Source of the DNA: Sphingomonas baiyangensis
GTDB taxonomy: Bacteria; Pseudomonadota; Alphaproteobacteria; Sphingomonadales; Sphingomonadaceae
DNA: 64,000 bases
Reading direction: 5' to 3'
Assembly: GCF_005144715.1 (NCBI RefSeq)
Contig: NZ_SWKR01000002.1
Span: 124,001-188,000, forward strand
Part shown: positions 1 to 9,005 of the stretch, in pieces
Layout of the letters: each line of letters opens with the position of its first letter
How positions within the stretch are numbered: the first letter of the stretch is position 1
The notes under the pieces: model-generated
What the model was told of the DNA's origin: nothing
Databases searched by the model: none
What the model saw: the letters and a program-made list of their open reading frames with translations, nothing else
Program-made: the position numbers and the translations under genes

Positions 1-401
1 CCCTCGTCGAACGCGCCGATCGTGTCCGACGTGGGATCGAAGCACAAGGACAGATCCTCGCTGTCGGGGCGCAGTTTGGCAAGCATATAGGGGTAGCGGC
101 GCACATAGGCGGGAATATAGGTCTCGTCCTCGATCAGCCCGCCTTCTTCGTTGATGAAGGTGTTGACGCCCTCGTTGAGCGCCATCAGCGCCAGCGGCAC
201 GGGATCGTCGCCCACCGAGAACACGATCGGCATCCGGCGCTGCACCAGCGGAAACTCCTCGACCGTCAGCGGCACGGCGTGCTGCTTGGCGAGGAAGGGC
301 GCGGTTGCGGCGGGACGCACGCGGAAATCGGCGTGCGTCTGGCTCGAAAGCGGCTCAAGGCGATTGTAGAAGAGCGGCAAGGACTGCGGCGCGGTGGCCA
401 T
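1..401 (-). CDS. sapC: SapC family protein, N-terminal part (cut by window edge)
   Basis: The N-terminal 133 or so residues of a SapC-family protein; the rest lies beyond base 1. The start of the family is easily recognised: an LPLFYNRLEPLSS opening, then HAVPLTVEEFPLVQ, then PVPLALMALNEGVNTFI and YVPAYVRRYPYMLAKLRP-like residues (here IPAYVRRYPYMLAKLRP), ending near LSLCFDPTSD. The biochemical function of the family is unknown; in sphingomonads these genes often sit near TonB receptor genes. Two in-frame ATG codons are adjacent (404 and 401). An AGGAG six bases ahead of the second favours 401. It lies 50 bp downstream of the FAD oxidase on the same strand and could be cotranscribed with it. 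Confidence 0.85.
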   Translation of the reverse strand, partial: MATAPQSLPLFYNRLEPLSSQTHADFRVRPAATAPFLAKQHAVPLTVEEFPLVQRRMPIVFSVGDDPVPLALMALNEGVNTFINEEGGLIEDETYIPAYVRRYPYMLAKLRPDSEDLSLCFDPTSDTIGAFDE

Positions 402-450
402 CATATTCTCCTGACGGGATCAGAACGGTACAGCAAAAGCTTCGCGGGCT

Positions 451-1899
451 CTAGGTTGCGTCGCCTTCGGGTGCAAGCGACACGAGTTTGCCGGGATTGA
501 AAAGACCCGCCGGATCGAACGCCGCCTTGATCGCGCGGAGTGCCGCGATGCGCGCGGGCGGCGCGGTGCGCAGCAGTTCGGCGCGCTTCATCTGGCCGAT
601 GCCGTGTTCGGCGGCGATCGATCCGCCAGCGGCGATCACCAGATCGTGCACGAAGCGCGACGCGGCGGCACCGTCGCCGGCATACCAGGCCTCGGCATCG
701 GCGATGCCTTTGGGCGCGCGGACGTGGAAATGCACGTTGCCGTCGCCCAGATGGCCGAAGCCGCCGGCATGCGTGCCGGGAAAGCGCGCCTCGACCGCGG
801 CGGCGGCCTCGGTGAGGAAGCGCGGCATCGCGGGGACGGGCACCGAAATGTCGTGCTGCATGGCGGGGCCGGCGGCGCGTTCGGCGGCCGACAGGCTGTC
901 GCGCAGCCGCCAGAACGCCTCGGCCTGCGCCTCGCTCGCGGCGAGCACGGCATCCTCGACCAGCCCCGCCTCGATCGCGGTGGCGAGCACGCGCTCAATC
1001 AGCGCGGCGGGATCGGCTGTGGCATCGCCGCTCGCCGCCTCGACGAGCACGTGCCAGCGGTGCGTGCCGGCCAGCGGCGCGCGTGCATCGGGGAGGTGGG
1101 CGACGGCGCGGGCCAGTGTGTCGCCGGGGATCAGCTCGAAGCTCTCGACCATGTCGCTCGCCGCCTCGAAGCGACGCAGCAGATCGAGCGCCGCGTCGGG
1201 CGAGGCGAGGCCCGCCCAGCCGACCGCGCGCACCGCGATGCGCGGCGCCAGCCGCAATGCCGCCCCCGTCACAAGGCCGAGCGTACCCTCGGCGCCGATC
1301 AGCAGCTGATCGAGATCGTAGCCGCGCGTATCCTTCTTGAGCGCGGCGAGCCCGTCATGCACCGAACCGTCGGGCAGCACCGCCTCGACGCCGGCGACGA
1401 GCCGCCGCATCGTGCCGTGGCGCAGCACCTGCGTGCCGCCGGCATTGGTCGAGACGAGCCCGCCGATCGTCGCCGATCCGCGCGCGCCGAGCGTCAGCGG
1501 AAAGCGCATGCCTGCCGTATCAGCCGCTTCGTGCAACTCGGCAAGGATCACGCCAGCATCGGCGATCGCGAGGCCGGCTGCGGCATCGATCCGGCGGATC
1601 GTCCGCATTCGGCGCATCGACACGATGAGCGCGCTGCCGTCGGCCGGCGGCGTGGCGCCGCCCACCATCGAGGTGTTGCCGCCCTGCGGCACCAGCGGCA
1701 CGCCGTGCTCGCGCGCGAGCATCACGATGCGCGCGGCTTCATGTGTGGTGGCGGGCGACAGGATCGCGGGCGCCGCGCCGTGATAGCGGCCGCGCCAGTC
1801 GACCAGCCACGGCGCGATGTCGTCGGCGTCGGTGACGACGGCGCGCGGCCCCAGTTGCTCGGCAATGGTGGCGATCAGCGTCGACTGGGCTGGCGTCAT
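451..1899 (-). CDS. FAD-linked oxidase of the GlcD / D-2-hydroxyacid dehydrogenase type
   Basis: Flavoprotein that probably oxidises a D-2-hydroxyacid (D-lactate, glycolate or D-2-hydroxyglutarate are the usual substrates). The N-terminal half is an FAD_binding_4 (PCMH) domain with the nucleotide-binding stretch PQGGNTSMVGG. The C-terminal half is the FAD-oxidase C domain with GGFGHLGDGNVHFHV and EHGIGQMKR, the usual metal- and substrate-site motifs. About 482 residues, normal for the family. Start choice: an upstream ATG at 1944 is in frame, but homology-like sequence begins only after the ATG at 1899; neither has a convincing ribosome site. It is divergent from the small secreted protein at 1981. 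The precise substrate cannot be told from sequence. Confidence 0.8.
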   Translation of the reverse strand: MTPAQSTLIATIAEQLGPRAVVTDADDIAPWLVDWRGRYHGAAPAILSPATTHEAARIVMLAREHGVPLVPQGGNTSMVGGATPPADGSALIVSMRRMRTIRRIDAAAGLAIADAGVILAELHEAADTAGMRFPLTLGARGSATIGGLVSTNAGGTQVLRHGTMRRLVAGVEAVLPDGSVHDGLAALKKDTRGYDLDQLLIGAEGTLGLVTGAALRLAPRIAVRAVGWAGLASPDAALDLLRRFEAASDMVESFELIPGDTLARAVAHLPDARAPLAGTHRWHVLVEAASGDATADPAALIERVLATAIEAGLVEDAVLAASEAQAEAFWRLRDSLSAAERAAGPAMQHDISVPVPAMPRFLTEAAAAVEARFPGTHAGGFGHLGDGNVHFHVRAPKGIADAEAWYAGDGAAASRFVHDLVIAAGGSIAAEHGIGQMKRAELLRTAPPARIAALRAIKAAFDPAGLFNPGKLVSLAPEGDAT

Positions 1900-1980
1900 G
1901 ATGCGCGGGGCGGTAGCATGGCGCATGGCCGGCCCGCAATTCATCGCAGGTTCAATTCATGGCGGGCACGTCCGGTCGCC

Positions 1981-2466
1981 ATGGTGAGTCTGGTGCCGCT
2001 TTCGCTTCTGCTCCTGCCGCTGCTGATCGAACCGCCGGCCCCCACCGCGCAGGAGCGCGCGCCCGCGCCGGGCACGCAGACGGTGCGGCGTACCGTGCGC
2101 ATCCGCCAGCATATCGTGGTGCGCGTGCCGCGTCTCAGCCTTGCCAGCCGGCCGATCGCCGCATCCACCGCCGCGCCGCTGCCGCCGATCAGCTGGACCG
2201 AGCAGAAGGCCGAGGACTGCGTGCCGCTCGATACGCTTGCAGGTGCCGCGATCACGCGGCCCGACAGCGTCGACCTGCTGATGGTGAACGGCCGGCGGAT
2301 GCGCGCGCGGCTCGGCCCCGAATGCCAGTCGATGGGTTTCTACGGCGGACTGTATCTGCGCCCCACTGCCGATGGCCGGCTGTGCGTGCACCGCGACCGC
2401 ATGCGCTCGCGCAGCGGCGGCGAATGCTCGATCGAGCAGTTCCACACGCTGGTGCCGGCGCGCTAG
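1981..2466 (+). CDS. Small secreted protein of unknown function
   Basis: A 161-residue protein beginning with a leucine-rich signal sequence (MVSLVPLSLLLLPLLIEPP), then a basic, low-complexity stretch, then a compact C-terminal domain (about residues 75-161) with four or more cysteines and a DCVPLDTLAGAAI..VDLLMVNGRRMRARLG pattern. Small proteins like this recur in sphingomonads as conserved hypothetical proteins; I know no function. The conserved cysteines and export signal suggest a disulfide-bonded periplasmic protein. The gene ends 3 bp before the convergent stop of the dehydrogenase at 2470. Confidence 0.6.
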   Translation: MVSLVPLSLLLLPLLIEPPAPTAQERAPAPGTQTVRRTVRIRQHIVVRVPRLSLASRPIAASTAAPLPPISWTEQKAEDCVPLDTLAGAAITRPDSVDLLMVNGRRMRARLGPECQSMGFYGGLYLRPTADGRLCVHRDRMRSRSGGECSIEQFHTLVPAR

Positions 2467-2469
2467 CCG

Positions 2470-3417
2470 TCAGTCACTGGCGGCTTTCCGCGCGGCGAGC
2501 GTGCGCATGATCGCCGCGTCGCGCCACGCGCCGCGCGCCGACCAGTCCTCGAGCGGCAGAAGCGCGCGGCGCTGGCGGACCACATCGGCGACGAGCTGCT
2601 CGGTCCACGGATCGTGCTGGCCGCGCTCGGCGCCCATGCGGGCATAGGCGGGGCCTAGCCGGCGGGCATGTTCGGCGATGCCGCCCTGTGTATTGAGGTC
2701 CACCGTCTCGAACGGCCCCACTGCCGACCAGCGCAGACCGAGCCCGTCGCGCACGATGCGATCGATATCCTCGACGCTGGCGATGCCGTCGCGCACCAGC
2801 GCATAGGCCTCGCGCAGCATCGCGCCTTGCAGCCGGTTGAACACGAACCCTTCGATCTCGCGCGCGACATGCACCGGGTGCAGCCCGGCGGCGGTGAAGA
2901 TCGCGGCGGCGCGGGCGACGGTTTCGGTGTCGGTGAAGGGTGCGGGCACGAGTTCGATGACGCGCAGCAGAAAGGGCGGATTGCCCGGATGTGCGACGAG
3001 GCAGCGCGCGCGGCCGGCAAGATCGGCGGCATAGGCCGAGGCGGGCAGCGCCGAGGATGCGCTGGCGAGCACCGCGTGCGGCGGCGCGTGGGCATCGGCC
3101 TCGCCGAGGATCGCGGCCTTCACTTCGGCGCGTTCGGGGCCGCATTCCTGCACCAGCGCGGCGTCGGCGACGGCGTGGGCGAGCGTCGTGGCGGGGGTGA
3201 TGCGCGCGGCGATCACCTCGGGCGCACCGTCGAGCAGGCCGTGGTGCGCGAGTGACGCGAGGCTTGCCAGTGCCTGCTCGCGCGCGGCATCGACCTGCGC
3301 CGCATCGGGATCGTACAGGCGCATGCTATGGCCAGCGGCGGCGAAGGCGACGGCGAATCCGCGCCCGATCGTGCCGGCGCCCAGAATGGCGATATTGGAC
3401 TGCTGCTCGGTAGCCAT
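2470..3417 (-). CDS. 3-hydroxyacyl-CoA dehydrogenase / L-gulonate 3-dehydrogenase family oxidoreductase
   Basis: NAD-dependent dehydrogenase, 315 residues. The N-terminal Rossmann domain starts with ILGAGTIGRGFAVAFA followed by an acidic LYD at the end of beta-2, which predicts NAD rather than NADP. The C-terminal helical 3HCDH domain contains GFVFNRLQGAMLREA and GPFETVDLNTQGG. The latter resembles the GP.ETM.LN.EG motif of lambda-crystallin / L-gulonate 3-dehydrogenases more than fatty-acid enzymes, so a short 3-hydroxyacid or its CoA ester is the likely substrate. Start at the ATG after AGCATGGCTACC (3417). It is transcribed divergently from the SDR at 3493, sharing an intergenic region with an operator-like element (3436-3464), so it probably belongs to the catabolic region. 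Confidence 0.75.
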   Translation of the reverse strand: MATEQQSNIAILGAGTIGRGFAVAFAAAGHSMRLYDPDAAQVDAAREQALASLASLAHHGLLDGAPEVIAARITPATTLAHAVADAALVQECGPERAEVKAAILGEADAHAPPHAVLASASSALPASAYAADLAGRARCLVAHPGNPPFLLRVIELVPAPFTDTETVARAAAIFTAAGLHPVHVAREIEGFVFNRLQGAMLREAYALVRDGIASVEDIDRIVRDGLGLRWSAVGPFETVDLNTQGGIAEHARRLGPAYARMGAERGQHDPWTEQLVADVVRQRRALLPLEDWSARGAWRDAAIMRTLAARKAASD

Positions 3418-3435
3418 GCTTGAATCCGATTGGGC

Positions 3436-3464
3436 GATATGCGAAACAATGTTCGGTATGCGCA
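3436..3464. promoter_or_regulatory. Operator-like element between divergent genes
   Basis: In the 75-bp gap between the divergent dehydrogenase (3417) and SDR (3493). It contains ATGCGAAAC (3439-3447) and, after a short gap, GTTCGGTATGCG (3451-3462), an imperfect inverted arrangement. The half-site ATGCGAA(C/A) recurs in the other intergenic regions of the cluster. The binding protein is unknown; the IclR at 22599 is the nearest candidate. Confidence 0.4.
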
Positions 3465-3492
3465 CGCATGTCAATTCGCGGCTGGAGGGATG

Positions 3493-4266
3493 ATGCCGGG
3501 CGAGCTCGACGACAGGACGATCTTGGTGACGGGCGCTTCGAAGGGCATCGGCGCGGCGATCGCGCGCGCCTGTGGCGCGGCGGGCGCGCGCGTGATCGCG
3601 CATTATGGTCGCGATCGCGCCGGGGCCGAGGCCGCCACCGCCGAGATCGCGCCCGAGCGCCGGCTGCTGCTCGAAGCCGATCTTGGCGATCTGCGCGCGG
3701 TCCAGGCGATGTGGAACGAGGCGGCTGCATGGCAGGGACGCGTCGACGTGCTCGTCAACAACGCCGCGGTAATGCTGTGGGACGGCGGCTTCGACGAATC
3801 GGAACCGCAATGGGACGCGGTGTGGGAGGAAACGCTGGCGGTGAACGTGCTGGCACCCGCGCGGCTGATGCGCGGCGCGGTCAACCATTTCCTCGAGATG
3901 GGCGGCGGCGCGATCGTGACGATCTCCAGCTGGGCGGCGCAGCGCGGCGTCACCAATCCCGCGACGATCGCCTATGGCGCATCGAAGGCGGCGGTTCGAT
4001 CGGCGACGCAGTCGGTCGCGCGTGGCTACGCCCGGCAGAACATCCAGGCCTATATCGTCGCGCCCGGCGTCGTGCGTACGCGGCTTTCCGAGCAGTTCGC
4101 CGCTACCCAGCCGGGCGGCGAGGCGGCAGTGGCAGCGGGTCTGGCGAGCGGCGAGTGGGTCGAGCCCGACGAACTGGCACGGCTGGTCGTCTTTCTCGCG
4201 TCGGGCGTGGCGCCGCAGCTCTCGGGTGCGACGCTCGACGTCAACGGCGCCAGCTATATCCGCTGA
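3493..4266 (+). CDS. SDR family oxidoreductase (3-oxoacyl-reductase-like)
   Basis: Classical short-chain dehydrogenase/reductase of 257 residues. Motifs in order: cofactor-binding TGASKGIG near the N-terminus, NNAA (VLVNNAAVMLW), catalytic Ser in TISSWAAQ, YGASK (YxxxK) and the PG motif in VAPGVVRTRL. The C-terminus ends SGATLDVNGASYIR, as in FabG-like enzymes. Two ATGs are adjacent (3490, 3493); the GGAGG at 3484-3488 is too close to the first, so 3493 is preferred. It is the first gene of an operon running to 8993, with only 1 bp before the next gene. The job is probably oxidation or reduction of a hydroxyl or keto group on the compound handled by the downstream dehydrogenase; the substrate is unknown. 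Confidence 0.85.
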   Translation: MPGELDDRTILVTGASKGIGAAIARACGAAGARVIAHYGRDRAGAEAATAEIAPERRLLLEADLGDLRAVQAMWNEAAAWQGRVDVLVNNAAVMLWDGGFDESEPQWDAVWEETLAVNVLAPARLMRGAVNHFLEMGGGAIVTISSWAAQRGVTNPATIAYGASKAAVRSATQSVARGYARQNIQAYIVAPGVVRTRLSEQFAATQPGGEAAVAAGLASGEWVEPDELARLVVFLASGVAPQLSGATLDVNGASYIR

Positions 4267-4267
4267 G

Positions 4268-5980
4268 ATGAGCCTGCGCATCGCCATGCCGGGGGTGCGC
4301 CGCGAGGGCGCGAGCTTCGCCTTCGACTTCGAGGGCGATGCGATAGAGGCGTGGCCCGGCGAGACGGTGATGGCGGCGCTGGTCGCCGCCGGACGGCTGG
4401 GGATGCGCACTGCGAAGGACGGCGCGCTGCGCGGTCCCTATTGCGGCATGGGCGTGTGCGGCGAATGCAGCGTACTCGTCGACGGCGTGCAGCAACGCGC
4501 GTGCATGACGGCGGCACGCGCAGGCGCGCGGGTACGCCCGATGCCGTTGCTCGCCCCCGTCGCGACGGTCGCGCCCCCGGCGGCTGCGGCCGTCGAGCAT
4601 CGGCCCGACCTGCTGGTGATCGGCGGCGGTGCCGCAGGGCTTTCGGCAGCGATCGCGGCAGCGCGCGCGGGCCTCGACGTGGTGCTCGCCGACGAGCGCG
4701 CCAAGGCGGGCGGGCAATATTTCAAGCAGCCGGGCAGGGGCTTCGCGGTCGACGACAAGGCGGTCGACGCGCAGTTCGCCGAAGGGGTGGCGCTGGCCGA
4801 CGAGGCGCGGGCAGCCGGCGCGCGCATCTTGCAGGGCGCCGCGATCTGGTCGGCACAGCCCGATGGCGAAGTGCGGCTCGCGCATGAGGGCGCGCAGCAC
4901 GTCGTGCGAGCGCGCCATGTGATCGTCGCGACAGGTGCCTATGAACGGCCGCACATGGTGCCCGGATGGACGCTGCCCGGCGTAATGACAACCGGCGCGG
5001 CACAGACGTTGCTGCGCGCCTATCAGGTGGCGCCCGGCGCGCGCGTGCTGGTGGCGGGCAACGGTCCGCTCAATCTCCAGGTCGCGCGCGAACTGCTGCG
5101 TGCGGGCGTCGAGGTAGTGGCCGTCGCCGAGGCGGCAGCGGTGCCCGGCCTGCGATATGCTGCCAATGCGCTGGTGATGGCAGCAAATGCGCCGGGGCTG
5201 GTGCGCGACGGCATCGGGCATCTGGCGGCGCTGCGGCGCGCCGGCGTGAAGCTGCTGCATCGGCACGTTCTGATCGCCGCCGAAGGCGATACGCAGGTGC
5301 GCAGTGCGACGCTGGCGCGCTTCGACCGGCACGGACGGCCGATCGCGGGCAGCGAAGTCCGGTTCGACGTCGATATCGTGTGCTGCGGCTATGGTTTCCT
5401 GCCGCAGGCCGAGATCGCGCGCGCGCTGGGGGTCGACATGCGCGCCGATGCGCCGGCCGAGATCGCGCGCGACGCCATTGGCGCGACGGCGCTCGCAGCG
5501 GTGCATGTCGTCGGCGATGCAGGCGCGATGGGCGGCGCACGCGTGGCAATGGCGCAGGGCACGCTCGCCGGGCTCGCGGTCGTCGAGCGGCTGGGCGGGC
5601 GCATCGACATGCTCGCGCGCGAGCAGGCGGCGCGCGCGCTGGCGCGGCACCGGCGTTTCCAGGCGGCGTTGTGGCGCATCTATTCGGCCCCGGCGTTCGG
5701 CACCGCGCTGGCGACGTCCGACACGTTGCTGTGCCGCTGCGAATCGGTGCCGCTGGCCGCCGTCGATGCGCTGTTGGCGGACGGCGCCGCGAGCGTGGGC
5801 GCGATCAAGCGACTGTCGCGCGTCGGCATGGGCCGCTGCCAGGGGCGCTATTGCGGCGCGCTGCTCGCCGACCGGCTGGCGCGAGCGGGCGTAGCCGCGC
5901 CGCAGGGCGATCCCGGCTTCGCACCGCGCCCGCCTTTCCGGCCCATCATGTCGACGGCGATCGCCTTGGGCGACGGGTGA
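4268..5980 (+). CDS. Fused [2Fe-2S]-FAD-[2Fe-2S] dehydrogenase subunit (HcnA-HcnB / hydroxyproline dehydrogenase alpha+gamma type)
   Basis: A 570-residue protein with three parts. Residues 1-100 are a ferredoxin-like Fer2_4 domain with cluster ligands C59, C64, C67 and C79. Residues about 115-470 are a pyridine-nucleotide-disulfide-type FAD domain (VIGGGAAGLSAA; GGQYFKQ; ATGAYERPHMVPGWTLPGV; VAGNGPLNLQVA). Residues about 487-535 are a BFD-like [2Fe-2S] domain (C489-R-C491 and C524-x4-C529). Related subunits (HcnA/HcnB, opine oxidase, D-hydroxyproline dehydrogenase) act with a DadA-like flavoprotein to oxidise an amine or imino acid; such a partner is encoded opposite at 9006-10130. A paralogue with the same fusion is at 48242. 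It lies 1 bp after the SDR stop, so it is translationally linked. Confidence 0.85.
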   Translation: MSLRIAMPGVRREGASFAFDFEGDAIEAWPGETVMAALVAAGRLGMRTAKDGALRGPYCGMGVCGECSVLVDGVQQRACMTAARAGARVRPMPLLAPVATVAPPAAAAVEHRPDLLVIGGGAAGLSAAIAAARAGLDVVLADERAKAGGQYFKQPGRGFAVDDKAVDAQFAEGVALADEARAAGARILQGAAIWSAQPDGEVRLAHEGAQHVVRARHVIVATGAYERPHMVPGWTLPGVMTTGAAQTLLRAYQVAPGARVLVAGNGPLNLQVARELLRAGVEVVAVAEAAAVPGLRYAANALVMAANAPGLVRDGIGHLAALRRAGVKLLHRHVLIAAEGDTQVRSATLARFDRHGRPIAGSEVRFDVDIVCCGYGFLPQAEIARALGVDMRADAPAEIARDAIGATALAAVHVVGDAGAMGGARVAMAQGTLAGLAVVERLGGRIDMLAREQAARALARHRRFQAALWRIYSAPAFGTALATSDTLLCRCESVPLAAVDALLADGAASVGAIKRLSRVGMGRCQGRYCGALLADRLARAGVAAPQGDPGFAPRPPFRPIMSTAIALGDG

Positions 5981-6062
5981 ACCTTTGTCCGTCATGCGAA
6001 CTTACCGATTGACCTTGTCCCTACGCGCCGACACGATGCGCGGCGAAAGGAGGCGGGGTTCG

Positions 6063-7592
6063 ATGGTCGATCGCTGGCTGCGGCGTATCTGCGCCTGCCT
6101 GTCGCTGCTGCTCGCCGCCGGCCTGCTGGCGCCGGCCGCCGATGCGCGCCCGATCGACGACATCCGTCGCGAAGGCGTGTTGCGCGTCGGCGTCAATCCC
6201 AATTTCCCGCCGATGAGCAGCTATGGCGACGACGGCCAGCTGCGCGGTTTCGACGTCGATATCGCGCGCGCGCTCGCGCGGCGGCTGGGCGTTCGCCTGC
6301 AACTGGTGCCTACCGAAGCCGCGCAGCGCGTGCCCTTCCTCATCTCGGGCCGCATCGACCTGTCGCTGGGCGCGCTCACCATCACCCCCGAGCGGCAGGC
6401 GCTGATCGACTTTACCATCCCCGTCCATTCGGAAGCGATGGGCGTCATCACTACCGATCGCGTGGCGGCGGAGAGCTGGCAGGACTTGGACCGCGCCGAC
6501 ATCACGCTGGTCAACATGCGCGGCAACCAGTCGGTCGAGCTGCTGCGCGAGAAGCTGCCCGCGCCGCAGCGGTTGCTGGTCGACGGAAATGCCGACACGA
6601 TCCGCGCGATCGCGCAGGGGCGCGCCGATGCATTGGTCGAGAATGTCGACTTCTTCATCGGCTTCACGCGCAACTATCCCGATATCGGCTGGCGCGTGCT
6701 GAGCGACCCGATCTTCAGTTCGCTGTGCGCGGTGGGCGTGGAGAAGGGCAACGACACGCTGCGCCGCGAGGTCAACCGGCAGCTGCACGCGATGCATGTC
6801 GAAGGCGAGATCGCGGGCCTGTGGCAGCGCTGGTACGCTGCGGAGATGACGGTGCCGGTGCCCGCCGCCGAGATCGCCGCCGGCGCCGATGGCGGGGCGG
6901 CGGGCGAGGGCGGGGCAAGCGGCTATCGCTTCGCCTTCGGCCAGACCTTCGAGCGGCTGCCCTATCTGCTCGGCGGCGCGCTGGTGACGTTGCAGATCGC
7001 GTTCAGCGCCTTCTCGATCGGCGCGGTGATCGGCCTCTTCGGAGCGCTCGGCAAGCAATATGGCGGGCCAGCGCTGCGCCGCGCGATCGGCTTCTATGTG
7101 ACGTTCGTCACCAACACGCCGGCCCTGGTGCAGATATTCCTGCTCTATTACGCGCTGCCCGACATGGGGATCATGCTGGGATCGCTCACCGCGGTCATCA
7201 TCGGGCTGGCGCTCAATTCGGGCGCCTATCTCACCGAGATCATCCGCTCGGGTGTGGCGTCGGTGCGTCGCGCCGAGCTCGACGCGGCGATCGTGCTGGG
7301 GCTGAAGCCCGTGCAGATATTGTGGCACGTGATGCTGCCACACATCATGCGCACTATCTTCCGGCCGCTCTCGAACTTCTTCGTCTGGCTGGTGCTCGGC
7401 AGCTCGATGGCCGCCTTGTTCGGCGTCGAGGAACTCACCGGCCGCGCGATCAACATCAGCAGCGTCAACCTGCGCACGATCGAGACGTTCATGGTGGTCG
7501 GCGCGATCTATGTCGTGCTGACGCTGGTGGCGAGCGGGGCGCTCACCCTGCTCGGGCGGCACGCGTTCGGCGTCGGGCGCAAGGCCGGCTGA
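6063..7592 (+). CDS. Polar amino-acid ABC transporter: substrate-binding protein fused to permease
   Basis: A 509-residue fusion. Residues 1-35 form a signal or anchor sequence (CLSLLLAAGLLAPAADA). Residues about 38-260 are a periplasmic binding domain of the SBP_bac_3 class (EGVLRVGVNPNFPPMSSY, then FDVDIARALARRLGV, later RADALVENVDFFIGF). After a Gly/Ala-rich linker (about 285-305) comes a PAAT permease domain with several membrane segments and the EAA-loop region AELDAAIVLGLKPVQILWHVMLPHIMR. Start at the ATG at 6063, nine bases after AAAGGAGG; earlier in-frame ATGs lie upstream of that site. An 82-bp gap before the gene carries ATGCGAAC (5994-6001). It forms one importer with the next two genes. 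The binding-domain class suggests an amino acid or small amine as cargo. Confidence 0.85.
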   Translation: MVDRWLRRICACLSLLLAAGLLAPAADARPIDDIRREGVLRVGVNPNFPPMSSYGDDGQLRGFDVDIARALARRLGVRLQLVPTEAAQRVPFLISGRIDLSLGALTITPERQALIDFTIPVHSEAMGVITTDRVAAESWQDLDRADITLVNMRGNQSVELLREKLPAPQRLLVDGNADTIRAIAQGRADALVENVDFFIGFTRNYPDIGWRVLSDPIFSSLCAVGVEKGNDTLRREVNRQLHAMHVEGEIAGLWQRWYAAEMTVPVPAAEIAAGADGGAAGEGGASGYRFAFGQTFERLPYLLGGALVTLQIAFSAFSIGAVIGLFGALGKQYGGPALRRAIGFYVTFVTNTPALVQIFLLYYALPDMGIMLGSLTAVIIGLALNSGAYLTEIIRSGVASVRRAELDAAIVLGLKPVQILWHVMLPHIMRTIFRPLSNFFVWLVLGSSMAALFGVEELTGRAINISSVNLRTIETFMVVGAIYVVLTLVASGALTLLGRHAFGVGRKAG

Positions 7593-8255
7593 TGGACAGC
7601 GTGCTCGCCCAGGCGCCCGCCTTCTTTTCGGCCGGCAACATCGCCTTCGTGCTGGCGGCGCTGTGGCGCACGATCGCGATGACGGCGATCGGCTGTTCGC
7701 TCGGCTTCGTCTTCGGCCTCGGCATCGCCATCCTGCGTCGTTCGACGATCGGCTGGCTCGCGCCGGCGCGCTGGCTGGCGGCGCTCTATGTCGAGACGTT
7801 CCGACGCGTTCCCTTCCTCGTCATCCTCATCATGGCGCTGTTCGCGTTGCAGCCGGTGGCGCCGCAATTGTCGCTGCTCGCGATCGCCACCATTGCCGTA
7901 ACCCTCGTGGCGACGGCGTTCCTCTCGGAGACGATCCGCGGCGGCCTCGATTCGGTGCCGCGCCAGCAATGGGAAGGTGCCGCCGCGCTCAATTTCGGCG
8001 CCTGGCACACGCTGGTGCGCGTGATGCTGCCGCAGGCGATGCGCGTCATCCTGCCGCCCGCCTCCGCCTTCGTCGTGATGTTCGTCAAGGACACGTCGCT
8101 CGCCTCGCATCTCGGCGTCGTCGAGCTCACCTTTTCGGGCAAGATCCTCGTCAATCGCGGTTTCTCGCCGGTGCTGGGCTTCGGCGTGATCCTCGTCCTG
8201 TATTTCGCATTGTCGTGGCCGTTGAGCATCGCCGCGGCCCGGCTGGAGAAACGCC

Positions 8256-8278
<23 letters not shown>
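7592..8278 (+). CDS. Polar amino-acid ABC transporter permease
   Basis: A 228-residue inner-membrane permease of the HisM/GlnP type, with several hydrophobic helices and the cytoplasmic EAA loop (QQWEGAAALNFGAWHTLVRVMLPQAMRVILPP) that docks the ATPase. It begins within the stop of the fused gene (TGATG junction at 7590-7594), so it is translationally coupled. It should pair with the permease half of that fusion as the second half of the channel. Confidence 0.88.
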
Positions 8279-8993
<715 letters not shown>

Positions 8994-9005
8994 GCGCGCG
9001 CCGGG

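Noticed and set aside
604..1980. The long plus-strand frame over the FAD oxidase that continues into the small secreted protein
   Set aside because: Only the part from the ATG at 1981 has a signal peptide and a plausible protein; the first part is antisense to a well-supported oxidase.
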